Below are positions 14,071 through 22,678 of a stretch of 64,000 bases of DNA, one piece after another. Position 1 is the stretch's first letter; each line of letters begins with the position of its first letter. The DNA comes from Cnuibacter physcomitrellae (lineage in GTDB: Bacteria; Actinomycetota; Actinomycetes; Actinomycetales; Microbacteriaceae), in assembly GCF_014640535.1 (NCBI RefSeq), contig NZ_BMHD01000001.1, positions 498,214-562,213 of the forward strand, in the 5' to 3' direction. The notes beneath the pieces were generated by a model. It saw only the letters and a list, made by a program, of their open reading frames with translations. It was not told where the DNA came from and did no database searches. The position numbers and the translations under genes are program-made.

Positions 14071-14636
14071 CGGCGCTCCTCGGTGCTCGAGACGGGGGTT
14101 GAGAGATCGCTCGACCGGGCGGCGTCGGGCGGGGTGGCGGAACCTGCGGTCGAGCGCTCCCGCACCCAGTCCGCGACCTCGAGGGCGATGTCGTCGGTCG
14201 GGCGGGACGTCGTGTCGAAGGTCACGTCCGCGAGCCGCTCGTAGAGGTCACGACGTCGCTCCCACACCCGGATCCAGGCGTCGACGTCGGGGACGAGAGG
14301 GCGCTTGCCGTTCGTGAGCCGAGCCGCCACGGCGGACGGGTCGACCGTGAAGAGCACGACGTCGTGCCCGGAGAGGTCGTGCTGGGTGTCGGGGTCGAGC
14401 ACCGCGCCTCCCCCGAAGGCGACCACCGCATCCGTCGCGAGGGCCGCCACCACCTCGGCACGCTCGAGCGACCGGAAGTGCGGTTCACCGTGGCTGGCGA
14501 AGATGTCGGGGATCGGCCCGTGGGCGGCGGCCACGCGCGAGTCGGTGTCGACGAAGGCTGTCCCGAGCACGCGGGCGATCCGCTTGCCGATGCGGGACTT
14601 GCCGGATGCCGGGGGCCCGATGAGGACGACGGTCAC
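14067..14636 (-). CDS. aroK: Shikimate kinase
   Basis: Phosphorylates shikimate with ATP. The 189-residue protein has the P-loop [15 protein letters not shown] at residues 7-21, the DTDSRVAA shikimate-binding motif, and GGGAVLD (Walker-B-like glycine loop), plus the RPLVPD lid. The GTG at 14636 was chosen because it overlaps the aroC stop (GTGA) and puts the P-loop at the usual distance from the start. The C-terminal tail of about 20 residues is serine/threonine-rich and variable. Confidence 0.95.
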   Translation of the reverse strand: MTVVLIGPPASGKSRIGKRIARVLGTAFVDTDSRVAAAHGPIPDIFASHGEPHFRSLERAEVVAALATDAVVAFGGGAVLDPDTQHDLSGHDVVLFTVDPSAVAARLTNGKRPLVPDVDAWIRVWERRRDLYERLADVTFDTTSRPTDDIALEVADWVRERSTAGSATPPDAARSSDLSTPVSSTEERR

Positions 14637-15832
14637 GGCACGGCGACGGCCGTGCGCAGCGCGGCCGGGATGTGCTCGAGGTACGACTCGAGGTTGCGAC
14701 GGGTCTCGCCGATCGAGTCGCCGCCGAACTTCTCGAGCACCGAGTTCGCGAGCACGAGAGCCGTCATCGCCTCCGCGACGACGCCCGCCGCGGGGACGGC
14801 GCACACGTCGGAGCGCTGGTGGTGAGCCGCAGCGTCCTCGCCCGTCGCCACGTCGATCGTGTGCAGGGCATGCGGGACGGTGGCGATCGGCTTCATGCCG
14901 GCACGGACGCGGAGCACCGTCCCGGTCGACATGCCGCCCTCGGTGCCGCCCGCACGGTCGGACGTGCGGGTGATGTCGTCACCCTCGCGGTACAGCTCGT
15001 CGTGGGCCTTCGAGCCGCGGCGACGGGTCGTCTCGAAGCCGTCGCCCACCTCGACGCCCTTGATGGCCTGGATGCCCATCACGGCAGCGGCGAGCTGCGA
15101 GTCGAGTCGACGGTCCCAGTGCACGTGCGACCCGAGCCCCGGGGGCAGCCCGTAGGCGAGCACCTCGACCACACCACCCAGGGTGTCGCCCTCCTTGTGG
15201 GCGTCGTCGATCTCGGCGACCATCAGGGCGCTGGTCTCGGCGTCGAAGCAGCGCACCGGATCGGCGTCGAGCGCCTCGACGTCGTCCGGGCGTGGGAGTG
15301 GTCGGCCGTCGGGCACGCGCACCGGCCCGATCGCCAGGGTGTGGCTGACCAGGCGGATGCCGAGCTCGGCCAGGAACGCCTTCGCCACGGCGCCCAGTGC
15401 CACACGCGCCGCGGTCTCGCGGGCGCTCGCCCGCTCGAGGATGGGACGGGCTTCGTCGAAGTCGTACTTCTGCATGCCCACGAGGTCGGCGTGGCCCGGG
15501 CGGGGGCGCGTGAGGCGCGCGCTCCGACCCCGATCGGGGAGCTCCTCCTCGAGGGGCTCGACGCTCATGACCTCGGTCCACTTGGACCACTCGGTGTTGC
15601 CGATGCGCAGCGAGATCGGGCTGCCGAGGGTGCGGCCGTGGACCACCCCGCCCGGCATCGCCAGCTCGTCCTGCTCGAACTTCATGCGCGCGCCACGGCC
15701 GTAGCCCAGCTTGCGGCGGGCGAGGTCGGCGCGGATCTGATCGAGGGTGAGCGGGACTCCCGACGGCAGGCCCTCGACGATCGCGACGAGCTCCTGCCCG
15801 TGGGACTCGCCGGAGGTGAGCCAACGGAGCAT
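14633..15832 (-). CDS. aroC: Chorismate synthase
   Basis: Converts EPSP to chorismate using reduced FMN. Full length at 399 residues with the signature segments [20 protein letters not shown] (residues 8-27), the arginine-rich [13 protein letters not shown] and the C-terminal [17 protein letters not shown]. The Shine-Dalgarno (GGGAGGA, 15853-15859 on the plus strand) lies eight bases before the ATG but forms one arm of a stable hairpin (see 15841-15859). Confidence 0.97.
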   Translation of the reverse strand: MLRWLTSGESHGQELVAIVEGLPSGVPLTLDQIRADLARRKLGYGRGARMKFEQDELAMPGGVVHGRTLGSPISLRIGNTEWSKWTEVMSVEPLEEELPDRGRSARLTRPRPGHADLVGMQKYDFDEARPILERASARETAARVALGAVAKAFLAELGIRLVSHTLAIGPVRVPDGRPLPRPDDVEALDADPVRCFDAETSALMVAEIDDAHKEGDTLGGVVEVLAYGLPPGLGSHVHWDRRLDSQLAAAVMGIQAIKGVEVGDGFETTRRRGSKAHDELYREGDDITRTSDRAGGTEGGMSTGTVLRVRAGMKPIATVPHALHTIDVATGEDAAAHHQRSDVCAVPAAGVVAEAMTALVLANSVLEKFGGDSIGETRRNLESYLEHIPAALRTAVAVP

Positions 15833-15840
15833 GACTACGA

Positions 15841-15859
15841 TCCTCCCACACCGGGAGGA
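15841..15859 (-). promoter_or_regulatory. Hairpin that buries the aroC Shine-Dalgarno
   Basis: On the minus strand TCCTCCC-GGTGT-GGGAGGA forms a seven-pair stem with a five-base loop. The right arm is the only good Shine-Dalgarno of aroC, eight bases before its ATG. It could damp aroC translation or act as an attenuator between aroE and aroC. The pairing is seen in the sequence and the function is inferred. Confidence 0.5.
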
Positions 15860-15865
15860 CGGCCC

Positions 15866-16714
15866 TCACGCAGCGGCGGTGACGGCCTCCCGCATCGCGG
15901 CGATCACCGCGTCCTCCCGCGGGAGCGGGGTCAGCGGATCGCCGTTCCACCAGATCCGCTCCTGGGCCACGGCCTGGTGCATCAGCATGTCGAGACCCGA
16001 CACCGCGACGGAGCCGGCGCGCGCCCAGAGCTCTGCGAGCGGGCTCGGCCACGGGTCGTACGCCACGTCGAGGAGCGGGCCCGACGACGGTGCGGCCCAG
16101 CCGGCGAGCCGGTGCTCGGCGCCCGTGCCGCCCGGGAGGGTCGAAAGGGTGAGGTCCGGCCGGAGATCGTCGCCGGCCGTCGCCAGCGGATGCACGTCGA
16201 CGCTCAGTCCCGACCGGTGCGCCACCTCGACCACGCTGCTCGCACGGCCGGGATCGCGGACCACGACGTCGACGTGCTCGGCGCCCAGCTGCGCGGCCGC
16301 CACCGCGGCCGAGCGCGCGGTGGCGCCACCGCCGAGGACCAGCACCTGACGGGCACGCGTGACGCCCGCGGCGGCGAGGGCCTCGACGATCCCGTAGACG
16401 TCGGTGTTGAACGCCGACACTCGACGGCGGCCGTCCCGCTCCGCGAGGAGCAGTGTGTTGGCCGCACCGGAGAGGCGCGCCACCTCGTCGACCTCGTCGG
16501 CCAGCCTCAGGGCGTCCTCCTTGAGCGGCATCGTCAGCGACAGCCCGCGCCAGTCGCCGTCGAGGCCCTCGACGAACGTGGCCAGCCGGCCCTCGCCGAG
16601 CTCGCTCCGCCCGTACTCCGCCTCCACGGAGAGCACGTCGAACGCGGCCCGGTGCAGCAGGGGCGACCGAGAGTGCGCGATCGGCGAGCCGAGCACCGCG
16701 AAGCGGAGCGTCAC
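15866..16714 (-). CDS. aroE: Shikimate dehydrogenase
   Basis: NADPH-dependent reduction of 3-dehydroshikimate. The 282-residue protein opens with the shikimate-binding GSPIAHSRSP (residues 9-18), has the catalytic lysine in LTMPLKEDAL, the SGAANTLL asparagine segment and the nucleotide-binding VLGGGATARSAAVAAAQLGA. GTG at 16714 overlaps the mltG stop (GTGA) and precedes the first conserved strand. A longer upstream start would only add non-conserved residues. Confidence 0.95.
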   Translation of the reverse strand: MTLRFAVLGSPIAHSRSPLLHRAAFDVLSVEAEYGRSELGEGRLATFVEGLDGDWRGLSLTMPLKEDALRLADEVDEVARLSGAANTLLLAERDGRRRVSAFNTDVYGIVEALAAAGVTRARQVLVLGGGATARSAAVAAAQLGAEHVDVVVRDPGRASSVVEVAHRSGLSVDVHPLATAGDDLRPDLTLSTLPGGTGAEHRLAGWAAPSSGPLLDVAYDPWPSPLAELWARAGSVAVSGLDMLMHQAVAQERIWWNGDPLTPLPREDAVIAAMREAVTAAA

Positions 16715-17895
16715 CGGTACTCCGGGTGCTCTGCCCACCACTCCTGCAGCTGCTGGACGGCGGCGTCGTGCTCCGCCTCCGTGGTCGAGAACACCGTCTC
16801 ACCGGTGTCGAGGTTGACCGTCACGAAGTAGAGCCACGGGCCGTCGGCCGGGTGGAGCGCCGCGTCGATGGCCACGTCGCCCGGGTTCGAGATCGGACCG
16901 ACCGGGAGCCCCGGGTTGGCGTAGGTGTTGTACGGGTTGGAGGCGTCGTCGCGTTCCGCCTGCGTGGTCTCGACGTTCGTGTGGCCGGCGCCGTAGGCCA
17001 CCGTCGCATCCGACTGGAGGTTCATCCCCTGGTCGATCCGGTTGAGGAAGACGCGGGAGACCTTGTACATGTCCTCGTCGCTCCCCGCCTCCTTCTGGAT
17101 GAGCGCCGCGAGAGTGAGGACCCGGAAGCGGTCGGCCGGGGCGACGCCCGCCGTGTCGAGCGACTGGAAGGTCCGGTTCACCATCGCCTGGAGCATGTCG
17201 GTGGGCGTCTGTCCCGGCTCGAACGTGTAGGTCGCCGGGAAGAGGAACCCCTCGATGCTCGGCGCCTCGGCGGGAACGCCCAGTGCGGTGTAGTTCGCGG
17301 CCGCGGCCTGGAAGTCGGCCAGGGGCATGCCGGTGGCGTCGGCGAGGATCTGGAGCACCCCGGCGGCCGTGGTGCCCTCGGGGATCGTCGCGGTGTAGTC
17401 GACCTTGTTCGCCGGGTCCTGCAGCGCATCGAGCGCCGCCCTCGAGCTCATCTGGCTCGCGAGCTTGTAGGTGCCGGGCTGGAACACGGGGTCCGACTGG
17501 AGGAGCAGGTCGTAGAACGTGCCCGACGACTTCACCACGTCGGCGGCCTGCAGGTTCTCGGCGATGACCGAGCCGTCGTCGCCGGAGTTGATGACGAACA
17601 TCACCTCGCCGGTGCCGGAGCCGGTGTAGTCGTCGGACTCCTTGCCCGCGAGCATCGACTGCACCTGCGCGCCGAAGGTGTTGTACAGGAAGACGCCGGC
17701 GCCGCCGAGGAGGCCGACGATGACGACGGTGACGATGAGCGGCACCACCCACCGGCGTGGCCCCTTGCCCGAGCGGTGGCTGCGACTGCGGCGCGTGGGC
17801 GTCTGCACCCGTGCCTCACGTCGCGTGGCGGGCTGCTCCGGTTCGCTGAAGAACTCAGCGAAGGGATGGTCTTCCGGTGGCCGGCGATCTGTCAC
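16711..17895 (-). CDS. mltG: Endolytic murein transglycosylase MltG
   Basis: Membrane-bound lytic transglycosylase that cuts nascent peptidoglycan strands. 394 residues: a basic, disordered cytoplasmic N-terminus (about 1-48), one transmembrane helix (about 50-70), a LysM-like/YceG region, and the catalytic domain with the glutamate in ALIQKEAGSDEDMYKVSRVF and the AYGAGH, NPYNTY and GLPVGPISNPG motifs. GTG at 17895 overlaps the ruvX stop by four bases. Position between ruvX and aroE is typical of actinobacteria. Confidence 0.95.
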   Translation of the reverse strand: MTDRRPPEDHPFAEFFSEPEQPATRREARVQTPTRRSRSHRSGKGPRRWVVPLIVTVVIVGLLGGAGVFLYNTFGAQVQSMLAGKESDDYTGSGTGEVMFVINSGDDGSVIAENLQAADVVKSSGTFYDLLLQSDPVFQPGTYKLASQMSSRAALDALQDPANKVDYTATIPEGTTAAGVLQILADATGMPLADFQAAAANYTALGVPAEAPSIEGFLFPATYTFEPGQTPTDMLQAMVNRTFQSLDTAGVAPADRFRVLTLAALIQKEAGSDEDMYKVSRVFLNRIDQGMNLQSDATVAYGAGHTNVETTQAERDDASNPYNTYANPGLPVGPISNPGDVAIDAALHPADGPWLYFVTVNLDTGETVFSTTEAEHDAAVQQLQEWWAEHPEYR

Positions 17896-18389
17896 GGAGT
17901 TCGGTCCTCGGGGGTGGGGGACGGGGTCTGGGGACTCGCCGGGACGAGGGAACCCGGAGGGCTCCCGGTCGACCGCTCGGCGTCGATGGCGTGCTGCACG
18001 AGTATAACCGCGGCCACTTGATCGATCACCTGACGCGACGACCGGGTGGTGCGTCCGCTCCGGTGCAGCGCCGACTGGGCGGAGACCGTGGTCAGACGCT
18101 CGTCGACCAGCCGCACGGGCACGTCGCCGAGGGCGGCCAGCCTGGCCGCGAACTCGCGGGAGTCGGTGGTGGAGGCGGTCTCGGCGCCGCTCATCGACAG
18201 CGGCAGGCCCACCACGATCTCGATCGGCTCGAGCTCGGCGATGACGGCGGCGATGCGGGCCAGATCGGAACCGTCGTCGGCGCGCCGGACCGTCTCGACA
18301 GGCGTGGCCAGCATGGCGTGCGGGTCGGTCCGCGCCAGCCCGATGCGGGCTCTGCCCACATCGACGCCGAGACGGACGCCCGTCCGCAC
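17892..18389 (-). CDS. ruvX: Holliday junction resolvase-like RuvX (YqgF)
   Basis: RNase H-fold nuclease-like protein linked to 16S rRNA 5' processing and proposed as a Holliday junction resolvase. The 165 residues start with RLGVDVGRARIGLARTDPH (first catalytic aspartate), contain EIVVGLPLSMSG and the C-terminal VRLVDERLTTVSA with the glutamate. The proline-rich tail is non-conserved. The GTG start at 18389 lies two bases after the alaS stop; an in-frame TTG/CTG slightly upstream cannot be excluded. Confidence 0.92.
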   Translation of the reverse strand: MRTGVRLGVDVGRARIGLARTDPHAMLATPVETVRRADDGSDLARIAAVIAELEPIEIVVGLPLSMSGAETASTTDSREFAARLAALGDVPVRLVDERLTTVSAQSALHRSGRTTRSSRQVIDQVAAVILVQHAIDAERSTGSPPGSLVPASPQTPSPTPEDRTP

Positions 18390-18391
18390 GA

Positions 18392-21049
18392 TCAGCCCGC
18401 GACCTGTCGCTCGATGGCCGACAGCGCCGCCGGGATCTGAGCGGGATCGCTGCCGCCGCCCTGTGCCAGGTCGTCCTTGCCGCCGCCACCGCCGCCCAGC
18501 ACGCCTGCCGCCGTCTTCGCCAGAGCCCCGGCCTTCGCGCCGGCACTGCGGGCGGACTCGGTCGTGGCGACGATCACCGCGGGCTTCGGGCCCACGGTCG
18601 CGGCCAGGGCGATCACCGCCGGCTGCGCAGCGAGCTCGGTCCGGACCGAGGTGACCAGCGAGCGCAGGTCGTCGGCGGAGTTCAGCTCGCCGACGTCCTC
18701 GGTGACGAGCAGCACGTCGCCGACTCGTCGCGCGGTCGCGGCGAGTGCCGGAACGCGACCCGCGAGAGCGGCGGACTCGTAGGCGGCGATGCGCTTCTCG
18801 GCCGCCTTGAGGCTCGCCATGAGGTCGGTGATGCGCGTGGTGATCTCGTCGCGCGGGGCCTTCAGGGTCGACGTCAGCTGCGAGACGAGGGCACGCTCGG
18901 CGGCGAACTCGCGGAACGCGTCGATGCCGACGAGGGCCTCGATGCGGCGGTTGGCCGAGCCGACGCTCGACTCGGACTGGAGGTTGATCATCGCGATCTC
19001 GGAGCTGGACGACACGTGCGTCCCGGCGCAGAGCTCGCGCGACCAGGGGCCGCCGATGTCGACCATGCGCACGACGTCGCCGTACTTCTCGCCGAACAGG
19101 GCCATCGCCCCCATCGAGCGAGCCTCGTCGATCGGGAGCTCGCGGGTCACGACCTCGAGGTCGTCGCGGATGGCGAGGTTCGCGATCTCCTCGATCTCGG
19201 TCCGGGTCTCGGCCGACAGCGGCTGCGACCAGCCGAAGTCGAGCCGCATGTAGCCCGCCTTGTTGTACGAGCCCGCCTGGTGCGCCTCCTCGCCGAGGAC
19301 CTGACGCAGAGCCGCGTGGATGATGTGGGTCGCGGAGTGCGCCTGCGTGGCCCCGCGTCGCCACTGGGGGTCGACGACCGAGCGGGCGAGGTCGCCGACC
19401 GCGACCTGGCCGCTGGCCACCTCGGTGCGGTGCGAGACGAGGCCCTTGACCGGCTTCTGGACGTCGAGGACGGTCAGCTCGAACCCGTCGCCCACGATGG
19501 CGCCCGCATCCGCCTCCTGGCCACCCGACTCGGCCCAGAGACTGGTCTCGGCGAGGATGACCTCGACCTGCTCCCCCGCCACGGCGGAGGAGACCGACCG
19601 CCCGTCGACGATGAGGCCGAGGATGCGGCTCTCGGTCTCGAGGGAGTCGTAGCCGCGGAAAACGGTCTCGCCGAGCGCACGGAACTCGCTGTAGACGGAC
19701 AGATCGGTGATGCCGAGCTTCTTCGCCTTGGCGTCGGCCTTGGCCCGCTGCTTCTGCTCGGCCATGAGCGACTCGAACGCCACCCGGTCGACGGCGAGAC
19801 CCGACTCCTCGGCGATCTCGAGCGTGAGGTCGATCGGGAAGCCGTAGGTGTCGTGGAGGAGGAAGGCGGTGTCGCCGGCCAGCACGTCGTCGCCCCGGGA
19901 CTTCGTGGAGCTGACGGCCGTGTCGAGGATCGTCGTGCCGCCGGTGAGCGTGCGGAGGAAGGACTCCTCCTCGGCGTAGGCGCTGCGGGAGATGCGAGCG
20001 TACTCGGTCTCGACCTCGGGGTACGCCGCCTTCATCGCGTCGCGCGACGCGGTGAGCAGCTCGGGCATGGTCGCGGTGTCGACCCCCAGGAGCCGCATGG
20101 ACCGGACGGTGCGACGCAGGAGCCGTCGCAGGATGTATCCGCGTCCCTCGTTCGACGGGGTCACTCCGTCGGACATCAGCATCAGAGAGGAGCGCACGTG
20201 GTCGGCGACCACACGCATCCGCACGTCGTCGTCGTGGTCGGCGCCGTAGCGCTTCCCCGAGAGCTCGGCGGCGCGATCGAGGACCGGGCGGATCTGGTCG
20301 ATCTCGTAGACGTTCTCGACGCCCTGCTTGAGGAACGCGACGCGCTCGAGCCCCATGCCGGTGTCGATGTTCTTCCGAGGCAGCTCGCCGAGGATCTCGA
20401 ACTCGGTCTTCGACGTCCCCTCGCCGCGCAGGTACTGCATGAAGACGAGGTTCCAGATCTCGATGTACCGGTTCTCGTCGGCGGCGGGGCCGCCCTCGGC
20501 GCCGTAACGGGGACCGCGGTCGAAGTAGATCTCGGAGCAGGGGCCGGCGGGGCCGGGCTGGCCGGTCGACCAGTAGTTGTCCTCCTTGCCGAAGCGCTGG
20601 ATCCGCTCGTCGGGCAGCCCGGCGACGCGCTTCCACAGATCGATGGCCTCGTCGTCGTCCTGGTAGACGGTGACCCAGAGGTCCTTCTCGTCGAAGCCCA
20701 GACCGCCGTCGGCCTCCGACGACGTCAGGAGCTCCCAGGCGTACCCGATCGCCCCCTCCTTGAAGTAGTCGCCGAAGGAGAAGTTGCCGTTCATCTGGAA
20801 GAACGTGCCGTGCCGCGTGGTCTTCCCGACCTCCTCGATGTCGAGGGTGCGGATGCACTTCTGCACGCTCGTCGCGCGCGGGTACGGCGCGGGCACGAGA
20901 CCCGAGAGATACGGGATGAAGGGGACCATTCCGGCCACGGTGAACAGCAGCGACGGGTCGTCGCTGACGAGCGACGCCGAGGGCACGACGGTGTGACCCC
21001 TGCTCCCGAAGAAGTCGAGCCAGCGGGAGCGGATGTCAGCGGTCTGCAT
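18392..21049 (-). CDS. alaS: Alanyl-tRNA synthetase
   Basis: Charges tRNA-Ala and edits mischarged Ser/Gly. 885 residues with the class II catalytic core at the N-terminus (RWLDFFGSRGHTVVPSASLVSDDPSLLFTVAGM split over residues 9-41), the editing domain with its zinc ligands HSATHIIH and CAGTHVS, and the C-Ala coil (glycine-rich GGGGGGKDD near the end). It heads the ruvX-mltG-aro run, with a short conserved membrane protein and a DUF948 gene upstream on the same strand. No strong Shine-Dalgarno is visible before the ATG. Confidence 0.97.
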   Translation of the reverse strand: MQTADIRSRWLDFFGSRGHTVVPSASLVSDDPSLLFTVAGMVPFIPYLSGLVPAPYPRATSVQKCIRTLDIEEVGKTTRHGTFFQMNGNFSFGDYFKEGAIGYAWELLTSSEADGGLGFDEKDLWVTVYQDDDEAIDLWKRVAGLPDERIQRFGKEDNYWSTGQPGPAGPCSEIYFDRGPRYGAEGGPAADENRYIEIWNLVFMQYLRGEGTSKTEFEILGELPRKNIDTGMGLERVAFLKQGVENVYEIDQIRPVLDRAAELSGKRYGADHDDDVRMRVVADHVRSSLMLMSDGVTPSNEGRGYILRRLLRRTVRSMRLLGVDTATMPELLTASRDAMKAAYPEVETEYARISRSAYAEEESFLRTLTGGTTILDTAVSSTKSRGDDVLAGDTAFLLHDTYGFPIDLTLEIAEESGLAVDRVAFESLMAEQKQRAKADAKAKKLGITDLSVYSEFRALGETVFRGYDSLETESRILGLIVDGRSVSSAVAGEQVEVILAETSLWAESGGQEADAGAIVGDGFELTVLDVQKPVKGLVSHRTEVASGQVAVGDLARSVVDPQWRRGATQAHSATHIIHAALRQVLGEEAHQAGSYNKAGYMRLDFGWSQPLSAETRTEIEEIANLAIRDDLEVVTRELPIDEARSMGAMALFGEKYGDVVRMVDIGGPWSRELCAGTHVSSSSEIAMINLQSESSVGSANRRIEALVGIDAFREFAAERALVSQLTSTLKAPRDEITTRITDLMASLKAAEKRIAAYESAALAGRVPALAATARRVGDVLLVTEDVGELNSADDLRSLVTSVRTELAAQPAVIALAATVGPKPAVIVATTESARSAGAKAGALAKTAAGVLGGGGGGKDDLAQGGGSDPAQIPAALSAIERQVAG

Positions 21050-21099
21050 GGAGTGGTTCTGATCCAGTCGGGAGAGGGGTCGGGACGGTGGGGAGACGC

Positions 21100-21294
21100 T
21101 CAGGACTCGTCGGCGATGGCGGACTTCAGCTCGGCCTCGCGCTCACGGTAGCCCTCGACGAGCGAGTCGCTGAACTCCTTGGCCCTGCGATCGAGGTCGT
21201 CGAAGAAGGCCTTGCCTCGGGCGGTCATGCCGAGCTGACGGGCGGCCAGGAACCCGACCGCGATGCCCGCGACGAGCCACAGGAGCCTGTTCAT
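21100..21294 (-). CDS. Small single-pass membrane protein upstream of alaS
   Basis: A 64-residue protein with an N-terminal membrane helix (LLWLVAGIAVGFLAARQLG, residues 4-22) and a charged helical tail (DDLDRRAKEF, EGYREREAELKSA). I do not know a function. It lies between a DUF948 gene and alaS, an arrangement common in actinobacteria, and shares the one-helix-plus-coiled-coil plan with the DUF948 protein. The two may act together at the membrane (inference). Confidence 0.8.
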   Translation of the reverse strand: MNRLLWLVAGIAVGFLAARQLGMTARGKAFFDDLDRRAKEFSDSLVEGYREREAELKSAIADES

Positions 21295-21350
21295 GCTGTT
21301 CTCCTCATCCGTCGAACGTCACCGAAGATCCTAGTGCGCGAGCACGGGGC

Positions 21351-21743
21351 TCACGCGCGGGAGCGCTTCTTGCCAGCCTTCCTGGAGCCGTCAGGATCCT
21401 TGCCCCCGATCAGCGCGGCACGGACGGCGGCGGAGAAGCCGGCCAGCTTGATGAGCGGACCGCCGACCGAGGCGGCGAACAGGGCGACCAGCGAGGAGAC
21501 GTTGCCGGTGACCTCCTCGACGTTCCTGGTGATCGCGTCGACCCGGACCAGCTGCTTGTTCGCCTCCTGGATCGTGACGGTGCTCTCGGACAGGATCGGG
21601 GTGATGCCGTCGGAGACGTCCTTGATGGAGTCGCGGGTCTGGTCGAAGACTCCCCCGAGCTTGATGAGCGGCACGGCGATCAGCCCGACCAGCACGGCGA
21701 ACACCCCCGCCGCGATGAGACCTGCGATGTCGCCTCCGGACAT
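21351..21743 (-). CDS. DUF948 domain-containing membrane protein
   Basis: 130 residues: an N-terminal membrane helix (IAGLIAAGVFAVLVGLIAVPLIKLG, about residues 6-30), then an amphipathic helical region (TRDSIKDVSDGITPILSESTVTI and RVDAITRNVEEV) typical of DUF948 proteins, and a lysine/arginine-rich tail. Function unknown. Same strand as the small protein at 21100-21294, with about 56 bases between. Confidence 0.82.
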   Translation of the reverse strand: MSGGDIAGLIAAGVFAVLVGLIAVPLIKLGGVFDQTRDSIKDVSDGITPILSESTVTIQEANKQLVRVDAITRNVEEVTGNVSSLVALFAASVGGPLIKLAGFSAAVRAALIGGKDPDGSRKAGKKRSRA

Positions 21744-21770
21744 GGACCCTCCCTCAGGGTGGAAAAGCGA

Positions 21771-21801
21771 AGAGAGCGGAGCCTTTCGGCGTCCGCTCTC
21801 T
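21771..21801 (-). terminator. rpsD terminator
   Basis: AGAGAGCGGA pairs perfectly with TCCGCTCTCT, with an inner GCC/GGC extension and a small loop. It lies 22 bases after the rpsD stop on the minus strand. It ends only 27 bases before the DUF948 start, so that gene needs read-through or a promoter inside this hairpin region. Confidence 0.75.
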
Positions 21802-21823
21802 CCAGTATGTCTGAGTGCCGGTA

Positions 21824-22453
21824 CTAGCGCGCCGCGTAGTACTCGACGACCAGCTGCACCTCACAGGTCACGGGGACCTCGGCGCGCTTCGGGCGGCGCA
21901 CGAGGCGCGCCTGGAGCTTGTCGAGCTCGACCTCGAGGTAGCCCGGGGTCTTCGGCAGGACCTCGGCGTGACCGCCGGCGGCCGCCACCTGGAAGGGCTC
22001 GGTGCCCTCGGAGCGGGGCTTCACGTGGATGAGCTGACCCGGCTTCACGCGGAAGGACGGGCGGTCGACCAGCTTGCCGTCGACGAGGATGTGGCGGTGC
22101 ACGACCATCTGGCGGGCCTGAGCGGTGGTGCGGGCGAAGCCGGCACGCAGCACGAGGGCGTCGAGGCGCATCTCGAGGAGCTCGACCAGGTTCTCACCGG
22201 TCAGGCCCTGGGTGCGGCGCGCCTCGTTGAACGCGATGCGGAGCTGCTTCTCGCGGATGCCGTACTGGGCGCGCAGACGCTGCTTCTCGCGCAGACGGAC
22301 GGCGTAGTCGGAGTCGGCCTTGCGCTTCGAGCGGCCGTGCTCGCCGGGGGCGTAGGGGCGCTTCTCGAGGTAGCGGGCGGCCTTCGGGGTGAGCGGGATG
22401 CCCAGGGCGCGCGAGAGACGGGTCTTGCTGCGCGTACGCGACGTGGAAGTCAC
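21824..22453 (-). CDS. rpsD: 30S ribosomal protein S4
   Basis: Primary 16S rRNA-binding protein that nucleates 30S assembly. 209 residues: N-terminal RTRSKTRLSRALGIPLTPKA, YAPGEHGRSKRK, and the C-terminal S4 RNA-binding domain (RLDALVLRAGFARTTAQARQMV). The N-terminal zinc cysteines found in some S4 proteins are absent, so it is the C-minus type. GTG at 22453 was chosen because AAAGGA precedes it and the protein starts at the family N-terminus. A longer open frame runs through the leader but encodes nothing like S4. Confidence 0.96.
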   Translation of the reverse strand: MTSTSRTRSKTRLSRALGIPLTPKAARYLEKRPYAPGEHGRSKRKADSDYAVRLREKQRLRAQYGIREKQLRIAFNEARRTQGLTGENLVELLEMRLDALVLRAGFARTTAQARQMVVHRHILVDGKLVDRPSFRVKPGQLIHVKPRSEGTEPFQVAAAGGHAEVLPKTPGYLEVELDKLQARLVRRPKRAEVPVTCEVQLVVEYYAAR

Positions 22454-22678
22454 TGATGTCCTTTCGAATGGAATCTCTACGAGTGTTGCCACTCCGGCCG
22501 CTGCGCACAGCAGTGCGCACCCACACCGGGGTGAGGTCCACGACGAGGTGGAGAGCAGAGGGTGTGCGCCGGGCGGTTCGGCTAAAGAACTCGATCCCAT
22601 CCACGAGGACCCGTTCGCAGCCGCACGAACATGGCCCTGTGTAGGCGTCTACCAGGTTAGCACAACGGCGGGCCCGGG
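22454..22678 (-). promoter_or_regulatory. Long rpsD leader with a hairpin
   Basis: 225 bases separate the rarA stop from the rpsD start. Candidate promoter elements (TTGTGC, TAACCT, TGGTAGAC) lie at the rarA side, which would leave a leader of about 150 bases. Within it TGCGCAC-AGCA/TGCT-GTGCGCA (22502-22519) makes a perfect seven-pair hairpin. S4 is a known autoregulator in other phyla; whether this leader is its target is not known. Confidence 0.4.

Noticed and set aside
22454-22600. N-terminal extension of rpsD through the leader
   Set aside because: Encodes nothing like S4; the GTG at 22453 with AAAGGA matches the family start.
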